From NCBI GenBank assembly GCA_041488235.1, contig JBGPOW010000152.1, forward strand, positions 1 to 10,536: 10,536 nucleotides of DNA. The letters run 5' to 3'. The stretch's first letter is position 1; every line of letters starts with the position of its first letter. Of the stretch, positions 6,130 through 10,536 are shown piece by piece. The position numbers and the translations under genes are program-made. A model generated the notes under the pieces. That model worked only from the letters and a program-made list of their open reading frames with translations, was not told where the DNA came from and did not search any database. The DNA is from DP-19 sp041488235. Its GTDB lineage: Bacteria; Desulfobacterota; Binatia; UTPRO1.

Positions 6130-8180
6130 GAAGCGAGCTCGTGATCGAGGGCGCGCGCGAGCGGGTGCGTCGGCGTCCCGCGGAGCACCTCTCGCACCGT
6201 CGTCCGACTCTCCTCCGTGCGTCCGGCCGCATAGAGGCAGCCGGCGAGGGCGACGCGCACGTCGGCATCCTCGCCGACACGCCCGAGATAGTCGCGGAGA
6301 TGCGTCTCGAGCTCGCCCAGACGCGCGAGGGGGCTTGCGAGCGTGATGAGACCGCTCAGTGCCGCGCGATGTGCGGGGTCGAGGCTCCGCGCCTCGACGT
6401 ATGCGCGCCACGCTTCCTCGGTCTGCGCCAGCCGGGAGAGGCACAGACCGAGGGCGGCCCACGCATCGGCGGTCCCGCCTACGGCAGTTGCACGCTCGAG
6501 CCACGCCCGCGCCGTCGCCTCGTCGCCGCGCTCCAGCGCGATGATCCCGAGCCCCGCCTCGCCGCGATGGCGATACTCCGTGCTGCCGAGCAGCGCCGCG
6601 AATTGCGCCGCGGCGTCGTCGAGCCGCCGGAGATGCGTGAACGCGACCGCGCGCAGCTCGGCGACCGCTGCGGGGTCGGCGCCTTCGCCGGCGGCGCGCT
6701 CCGCGTGCTGCAACGCTTCGTCCCACGCACCCGCCCCACGCGCCCGCGTCGCCGCGTCGAGCGCCGTGGTCGTGTGCAGCGTCGCGGCGGTTCCGTTCGC
6801 CGCGGGCGCCGTCACCGAGGTTCCGTTGGATCTACGCTCGGTCGTGAGGATGCCGTTCGATATCCCGCAGCTCGCCCCGACCGGCGCGGCCGGCGTGAGC
6901 GTGTGCGGAATCACGGCCGCGGGCGCCGACGCGCCGGCGGCAGGCGCGAGCTCCTCGTAGAGCGTGAGCATCGCCTGTGCGGTGCGCGCCCACGTGAACT
7001 CGCGCGCGCGTGCCGTCGCGCGTGTCGGATCGAGCGCACGCGCTGCATTCACCGCCCGCCGGATACTCTCGGGATCGTCGGGCTCGAGGTAGGCGATGGT
7101 GTCGCCGAGATAGTCCTCGATCGCGCCCCATCCGGACGCGGCGACGCGCGTCCCGTGCAGTGCCGCTTCGAGGGACACGAGACCCGGCAGCTCGTACCAG
7201 CTCGGCAGGCAATGCACGGCGGCGTCGCGAAACGCCGCCGCCATCATGACGGACGGCAGCCGCTCGAGCAGGAGCGTCCGCCCGCGGCGTTCGAACCGCG
7301 CGCAGAGACGCGCGTACTCGGGCTGGTAGGAAAAGCCGCCGGTGACCAGCACGACCGGTCGGGGATCGTCCCGCAGCGCCTCGAGCACCATCAGTTGATT
7401 TTTCCGCGCTTCGAGGCGCGCGACGCAGAGCACGTAATCGCGGATCTCGTACGCCGCCGCGAACGTGCCGTCGGGAAGCGGCGGCTCCGCGGTGTGGAGA
7501 TCGGCCCCGAACGGGATCACCCGCACGTCGCGCGCCTGCGGATGATCGGCGACGACGTGCCGCCGCTCCGTGTCGCTGCAGCACACGAGGACCCGCGCCA
7601 TGCCGGCGGTGACGTCGTTCACGGCCCTCTGCGCCGCGGGCACATTGCGGACGCGACGCAACGTCGCCGCGAGCACGTCGGGATCGAGCGCGGTGCGACG
7701 CCTCCCGTCGGCGTCGGCGCCGGCGGCGAAGAGGCGCGCCACGGCGAGCGACGTCGCCGCGAAGCGCGGCCAATCCTCGTACAACGTCGTGACGACCAGC
7801 GGTGCGCCGGCACGCGTCGCGTCCTCCGCGAACGCGCGCGTCGTCTCCGGCGTCGCGAAGTTGATCGTGTGCACGACGTCGGTGCCGGCCGTGACACCGC
7901 GCTCGGCGGTGAATTGCACGCGCGCGCCGAGGCTTTCGAGCGTCGCCATCAAGCGTCGCACGACGACCGTGTCGCCGCCGGGATGCGAAAACAAATTCGA
8001 CCGCGCTTGAAAGAGCACCTGCGGGCCGCGTGCGTTCCGCGTGTGTGCGCCGTGCGAGTCGCCGACGGTGGAGACCGTCGCCGACGGTGATGTGGCCGCC
8101 ATGCCGTCCCCCAGGCGAGCGCGGCCGCCCCGCGGCATCACCGCGAGGCGGCCCCCCGACTCCCCTCCATCTCTCTCCAC
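6126..8180 (-). CDS. GT4 glycosyltransferase fused to a C-terminal TPR domain
   Basis: Probable cytoplasmic enzyme transferring a sugar from a nucleotide donor, here likely onto flagellin or a flagellar glycan. With the GTG at 8180 as residue 1, the GT-B glycosyltransferase core spans about residues 53-412. It includes the donor-phosphate region VARLEARKNQ (253-262, with R255 and K260) and a canonical EX7E motif ELPGLVSLE (330-338), both typical of family GT4. A disordered Ala/Thr/Asn-Gly linker (about 412-472) leads to several degenerate tetratricopeptide repeats (about 473-684), which could hold the protein substrate. The first roughly 50 residues are Gly/Arg-rich and may not be translated; ATG codons at 8138 and 8102 are alternatives. 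The stop overlaps the next gene's GTG by four bases. Family call is firm; the donor and acceptor are unknown. Confidence 0.88.
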   Translation of the reverse strand: MERDGGESGGRLAVMPRGGRARLGDGMAATSPSATVSTVGDSHGAHTRNARGPQVLFQARSNLFSHPGGDTVVVRRLMATLESLGARVQFTAERGVTAGTDVVHTINFATPETTRAFAEDATRAGAPLVVTTLYEDWPRFAATSLAVARLFAAGADADGRRRTALDPDVLAATLRRVRNVPAAQRAVNDVTAGMARVLVCCSDTERRHVVADHPQARDVRVIPFGADLHTAEPPLPDGTFAAAYEIRDYVLCVARLEARKNQLMVLEALRDDPRPVVLVTGGFSYQPEYARLCARFERRGRTLLLERLPSVMMAAAFRDAAVHCLPSWYELPGLVSLEAALHGTRVAASGWGAIEDYLGDTIAYLEPDDPESIRRAVNAARALDPTRATARAREFTWARTAQAMLTLYEELAPAAGASAPAAVIPHTLTPAAPVGASCGISNGILTTERRSNGTSVTAPAANGTAATLHTTTALDAATRARGAGAWDEALQHAERAAGEGADPAAVAELRAVAFTHLRRLDDAAAQFAALLGSTEYRHRGEAGLGIIALERGDEATARAWLERATAVGGTADAWAALGLCLSRLAQTEEAWRAYVEARSLDPAHRAALSGLITLASPLARLGELETHLRDYLGRVGEDADVRVALAGCLYAAGRTEESRTTVREVLRGTPTHPLARALDHELAS

Positions 8181-8184
8181 CCCG

Positions 8185-8190
8185 CCTCCG
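8185..8190 (-). promoter_or_regulatory. Ribosome binding site for the GTG start at 8180
   Basis: The minus strand reads CGGAGG, followed by CGGG and then GTG at 8180. It is the best Shine-Dalgarno match among the three possible starts of the GT4-TPR gene (8180 GTG, 8138 ATG, 8102 ATG). With transcription predicted from about 8193 it would lie within the first ten bases of the mRNA. That is short but workable; if it is not used, the ATG at 8102 with a roughly 90-base leader is the main alternative. Confidence 0.4.
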
Positions 8191-8203
8191 CGCGAGTGAC
8201 GGC

Positions 8204-8219
8204 AGCAAGACGAATGCCA
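8204..8219 (-). promoter_or_regulatory. Sigma-54 (RpoN) promoter of the glycosyltransferase operon
   Basis: The minus strand reads TGGCATTCGTCTTGCT. This matches the RpoN consensus TGGCAC-N5-TTGC(A/T) with the invariant GG (-25/-24) and GC (-13/-12) separated by exactly ten bases; only the sixth position (T for C) and the adjacent G differ. The predicted transcription start is near 8193, just ahead of the downstream gene. The site lies in the gap after the cap genes, where a promoter is expected, and RpoN control is common for mid and late flagellar genes. Confidence 0.75.
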
Positions 8220-8310
8220 CGGGACTTCGCGCTCGAAGTGCGCGACATGTTTCCGCCGCTCCCTTCGTCACCGCGTCCAGTGGCGGAAATCTGTGCCGCC
8301 ATCGCGCCGT

Positions 8311-8326
8311 TGTCAGCGAATTGACA
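8311..8326. promoter_or_regulatory. Inverted repeat, candidate upstream activator site
   Basis: The plus strand reads TGTCA-GCGAAT-TGACA, a perfect 5-base inverted repeat with a 6-base spacer and an AT-rich centre in very GC-rich surroundings. Its centre is about 125 bases upstream of the transcription start predicted from the sigma-54 promoter at 8204-8219. Enhancer sites for NtrC-family activators (FlrC, FleQ and relatives) commonly sit at about that distance. The half-site does not match a known box that I recall, so the regulator is not named. With only five paired bases a chance occurrence is possible. Confidence 0.3.
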
Positions 8327-8391
8327 GACGGCGCGGCCCACCGAGCAGCGCGGTCCGCGTCACGACGATCGTCTTCCGCGAAGGTGCGTGC

Positions 8392-8805
8392 TCAGGCGCG
8401 GTGGGAGGCGAACAGCGCCGCATCAGACGAGGCGCCGCGGTAGCGCGCCGCGCGTGAGCGACTCGCGTGCAAGTCGGCGAGGCGGGCGGCGGTCGCGGCG
8501 CGTGCCGCGCTCGTCAGCCGGAGCGCCGCCTCGCGGCGCGTGCCCATCTCGACCGCGAGCGCATCGACGACGGCCCAGAGCGCGCTCTCGTCTCGTGTCG
8601 CGAGCCGTCGCGCCTCCGCGAGCGGACGAAGCGCGGCTTCGAGCGCGCCGAGCCGGGGCACGAGCGCCGCGCCGTCTTCCCACGCCGCCGCCGCGAGATG
8701 CGCGTCGAGCGCGTCGTAGACCGCGGCGATCTCACGATGGAGCGCTTCTGCGGCGGCCGCGCAGGCGGCGGCCGAGGGCAGCACGTCAACGGTGTCAGGC
8801 CGCAT
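8392..8805 (-). CDS. Small alanine-rich helical protein in the fliT position; probable FliT/FlgN-type flagellar chaperone
   Basis: This 137-residue protein is predicted helical almost throughout, with long amphipathic stretches (about residues 12-42, 48-70 and 74-118). Its C terminus RYRGASSDAALFASHRA has the loose Tyr-plus-basic tail often seen in FliT/FlgN-like chaperones. It follows fliS directly, the classic site of fliT, whose product chaperones FliD and in some bacteria controls the flagellar master regulator. The ATG at 8805 is chosen because it overlaps the fliS stop by 11 bases. An in-frame extension to 9075 would only read fliS out of frame and has a Ser/Thr/Arg composition unlike real genes here. 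Sequence identity to FliT is not obvious; the assignment rests on position, size and helical character. FlgN-like or lineage-specific protein are alternatives. Confidence 0.6.
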   Translation of the reverse strand: MRPDTVDVLPSAAACAAAAEALHREIAAVYDALDAHLAAAAWEDGAALVPRLGALEAALRPLAEARRLATRDESALWAVVDALAVEMGTRREAALRLTSAARAATAARLADLHASRSRAARYRGASSDAALFASHRA

Positions 8806-9193
8806 CGACCGCCGGGACGCCGTTGCGCAGGATGTCGCGGAACCCGCTCGCAACGATGTCGAGGAGCCGCGACACCTGATCGAGGTGGCGCACGCTCTTC
8901 TGGCGATTCGCCTCGACGAGGTGCTCCAACATGAACTGGTAGAGTCGCTCGAGGTCGGCGGCGATCTGCCCGCCGGCGGCGTGGTCGAGGGTGTGGAGCA
9001 GCTCGGCGATGATCGATTGCGCCCGCCCGAGATCGTAGCCGAAGCGTCCGACGTCGTCCGCCGCGAGACTGGCACGCGCCTGCGCCAGGAACTTGAGACC
9101 GCCGTCGAACATGAGCAGCAGCAAGCCGCCGCGGTCCGCGGTCCCGACCTGCGCCTGTTGGTATCGCGCCGCCGTCGATTGCGCGCCGATCAT
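8795..9193 (-). CDS. fliS: Flagellin export chaperone FliS
   Basis: FliS binds the C-terminal helix of newly made flagellin in the cytoplasm, prevents premature polymerisation and delivers it to the flagellar type III export gate. The 132 residues match the family's usual length and all-helical pattern. The hallmark segment is near the N terminus: YQQAQVGTADRGGLLLLMFDG at about residues 11-31, followed by LKFLAQA. A helix containing LYQFMLEHLVEANRQKS follows at about residues 84-100. The ATG start is well supported: it overlaps the fliD stop and has a purine-rich GGAGGGAGGA ribosome site just upstream. Its stop lies 11 bases inside the next gene. Family assignment is firm. Confidence 0.96.
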   Translation of the reverse strand: MIGAQSTAARYQQAQVGTADRGGLLLLMFDGGLKFLAQARASLAADDVGRFGYDLGRAQSIIAELLHTLDHAAGGQIAADLERLYQFMLEHLVEANRQKSVRHLDQVSRLLDIVASGFRDILRNGVPAVDAA

Positions 9194-10536
9194 CCGTTCC
9201 TCCCTCCGAGAGACGTGAGCGCCGTGAGGTAGCTGCTCTGCGCCTGCAGACCGTTCACCAAGAGCTCGAGATGCGTGTAGGTCGCGCGCAGGCTGCTCTC
9301 GAACGCGTCGAGGTGGCGCTGGCCGGCCGCGAGTTGATCGTCGATGTTCTGAATCTGATCGGTGATGCTCTTCGCGTCGACGTCGATGAGGCCGCCGGAG
9401 CGCGTCAGCGCCGTCAGATAGTCGTGCACGCGATCGGCGACGCCGCCGATCGCGCCCGCGCCGCCGAACAGCGTCGCGACCGCGCCCGGATCCGCCGTCA
9501 GCGCCGTCGCGAACTTCGCCGTGTCGAACGCGACCGTGCCGTCGCGCTTGGTGGTGATGCCGACTTGCGACAGCACCGTGTAGCCGCCCGCGGCGCCGCT
9601 CACCGCGCCCGAGAGCACGCTGTGCAGGCTCGAGAGGATCGTACGCACGGTACCGTCGAACGCCAGCGGCCCGGCGGCGACGGAATGATCCCTCGACGAG
9701 GTGTCTTGCGTCACCTGACTCTGGCCCGCGACGAAGCTGACGACGTCGTTGAACGCGTCGACGACCTTCTGCACGTTGGCGGTCGCACCCGCGACGTCGG
9801 TCGAGACCGCGACCGTGACGGGGCCGCCTTTGCCAACGAGCGACAGGGTCACGCCGGGGATCACGTCGTCGAAGCTGTTGTGCTCGCGAACCAGGGGATT
9901 TGCGAACCCGGTCACCGTGAAACGCGCGTTCGTCGCCGCCTGCGTGACGGCGACGCCGAGGTTGGTATTGTCGGTGACGATGGTGACGTCGTGGGACGTG
10001 CCGGTGTCGGTCGAGGCGATGCGCAGCCGGTAGTCGGGCGCCGCGGTCGTGCCGGCGTTCACCACCGACGCGCTCACGCCGGCGTCTTTGCCGTTGATCG
10101 CGTTGGCGAGCCCTTGCAACGTCGTCGTCGCATCGACGGCGATCGTTTGGTTGGCGCCGCTGCCGACCTTGAAGACGAAGCTGCCGGCGCCCGCGGCCAC
10201 GGTCGCGGTCGCGCTGGTCTTGCCGTTCGCCGACGTCGCGATCGCGCCGCGGGCCAGGTCGAGGACCGTGATCTCCGTCGTGCCCACCGACGCGCCGGTA
10301 CTCGCCTTGGCGGTCAGCACGGTTCCGTCGCTGGACGTCGCCGTGCGGCCGATCACGTCGCTGCCGTTGCGGACCGCGTCGACGGCAGTGAGGAAGGTGA
10401 GGACTTTCGAGTTGAACGTCTGCAGGGCCGTCTGCCGCGTCGCCGCGGTGTCGCGCTGCGCCGCGAGGACGTCGAGCGGGCGGCGCTCGAGCGCGACCAG
10501 CTGGTCGATGATCTTGTTCGTGTCGAGGCCGGTCGC
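9190..10536 (-). CDS. fliD: Flagellar filament cap protein FliD (5' end outside the window)
   Basis: FliD (hook-associated protein 2) caps the growing filament outside the cell and promotes flagellin folding and insertion. The visible 448 residues begin inside the conserved FliD N-terminal signature (GLDTNKIIDQLVALERRPL), so only roughly the first 10-15 residues are missing. A Flagellin_IN-type motif (FDDVIPGVTLSL) lies near visible residues 222-233. The C-terminal FliD domain follows, ending in a coiled-coil-like helix and the typical tail LQAQSSYLTAL. A GTG at 10356 could be read as a start, but the family signature continues in frame to the window edge, so it is internal. The stop codon overlaps the fliS start by four bases (ATGA), indicating translational coupling. 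The middle third is rich in Thr, Ala, Gly and Val, as expected of the variable surface-exposed domains. Confidence 0.96.
   Translation of the reverse strand, partial: ATGLDTNKIIDQLVALERRPLDVLAAQRDTAATRQTALQTFNSKVLTFLTAVDAVRNGSDVIGRTATSSDGTVLTAKASTGASVGTTEITVLDLARGAIATSANGKTSATATVAAGAGSFVFKVGSGANQTIAVDATTTLQGLANAINGKDAGVSASVVNAGTTAAPDYRLRIASTDTGTSHDVTIVTDNTNLGVAVTQAATNARFTVTGFANPLVREHNSFDDVIPGVTLSLVGKGGPVTVAVSTDVAGATANVQKVVDAFNDVVSFVAGQSQVTQDTSSRDHSVAAGPLAFDGTVRTILSSLHSVLSGAVSGAAGGYTVLSQVGITTKRDGTVAFDTAKFATALTADPGAVATLFGGAGAIGGVADRVHDYLTALTRSGGLIDVDAKSITDQIQNIDDQLAAGQRHLDAFESSLRATYTHLELLVNGLQAQSSYLTALTSLGGRNG
9198..9207 (-). promoter_or_regulatory. Ribosome binding site of fliS
   Basis: On the minus strand this reads GGAGGGAGGA, four bases (ACGG with the last purines included) before the ATG at 9193. 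It lies inside the 3' end of fliD and fixes the fliS start. It is the strongest Shine-Dalgarno sequence in the cap-gene block, consistent with a need for abundant chaperone. Confidence 0.7.

Larger units (their letters stand above)
8181..8391. other. Intergenic region between the cap genes and the glycosyltransferase operon
   Basis: This 211-base stretch is one of only two substantial gaps in the window. Read on the minus strand it holds, in order, a 10-base palindrome GACGATCGTC (8364-8373), a short palindrome CGCGGTCCGCG (8349-8359), the inverted repeat TGTCA-N6-TGACA (8311-8326), a sigma-54-type promoter (8204-8219) and a CGGAGG ribosome site (8185-8190). Neither palindrome is followed by a run of T, so I see no convincing intrinsic terminator for the fliD-fliS block and readthrough is possible. 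A 67-codon frame (8138-8341, minus) has no recognisable features and overlaps the promoter, so it is not called. Confidence 0.6.

Noticed and set aside
6130..6726. Upstream extension of the CgeB-like gene
   Set aside because: This part reads the TPR region of the GT4 gene in another frame and is Arg/Ala-rich; the GTG at 6129 coupled to the upstream stop is a better start.
4333..8090. Two further plus-strand frames of about 600-690 codons
   Set aside because: They are antisense to the CgeB-like and GT4-TPR genes and have shadow-type composition.
8281..8300. Second sigma-54-like site on the minus strand (GGCAC followed by CCGC)
   Set aside because: GG and GC are 11 rather than 10 bases apart and the -12 element is poor.
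8321..8326. TTGACA on the plus strand as a sigma-70 -35 box
   Set aside because: No -10-like sequence lies 16-18 bases downstream and no plus-strand gene follows.
8138..8341. 67-codon minus-strand frame in the gap
   Set aside because: No ribosome site or recognisable motif, and it overlaps the sigma-54 promoter and the start of the GT4 gene.
8349..8373. Palindromes CGCGGTCCGCG and GACGATCGTC as a terminator
   Set aside because: Almost no loop and no T run follow on the minus strand; such GC palindromes are common here by chance.
8806..9075. Upstream extension of the FliT-like gene
   Set aside because: It overlaps fliS out of frame and has Ser/Arg/Thr-rich shadow composition.
10354..10356. 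GTG as start of fliD
   Set aside because: The FliD N-terminal signature continues in frame from here to the window edge, so the codon is internal.

Overview
This window comes from a flagellated bacterium with very high GC content; almost every codon ends in G or C. All recognisable genes lie on the minus strand, so transcription runs from base 10536 towards base 1. The gene set resembles flagellar and flagellin-glycosylation clusters of deltaproteobacteria-like or other high-GC Gram-negative lineages: filament cap FliD, export chaperone FliS, GT4, CgeB-like and GT9 glycosyltransferases, and sigma-54-type promoters. The lineage is an inference; no rRNA or other marker gene is present.

Layout in transcription order. 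First comes a filament-cap block: fliD (its first few codons lie beyond the right edge), fliS, and a small helical protein in the usual FliT position. These overlap by 4 and 11 bases. Next is a 211-base gap (8181-8391) holding a very good sigma-54 promoter, TGGCAT-N5-TTGCT on the minus strand, with a TGTCA-N6-TGACA inverted repeat about 125 bases upstream of the predicted start. It leads into four tightly overlapping genes: a GT4 glycosyltransferase fused to TPRs; a protein joining a Maf-type N-terminal region to a CgeB-like glycosyltransferase; a GT9 (heptosyltransferase-like) enzyme with a long C-terminal extension; and an unrecognised 199-residue protein. A second gap (1911-2034) holds another near-consensus sigma-54 promoter, CGGCAC-N5-TTGCT, only 12 bases before the start codon of a secreted AMIN-like/TPR protein that runs off the left edge.

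The likely joint role is assembly of the flagellar filament and glycosylation of its subunits. FliD and FliS handle cap and flagellin export, and the three glycosyltransferases would build or attach a glycan on flagellin or another surface protein. Sigma-54 control would time the glycosyltransferases and the envelope protein with mid or late flagellar stages. The long plus-strand open frames are high-GC shadows of these minus-strand genes. No RNA genes, mobile elements, CRISPR arrays or clear terminators were seen.
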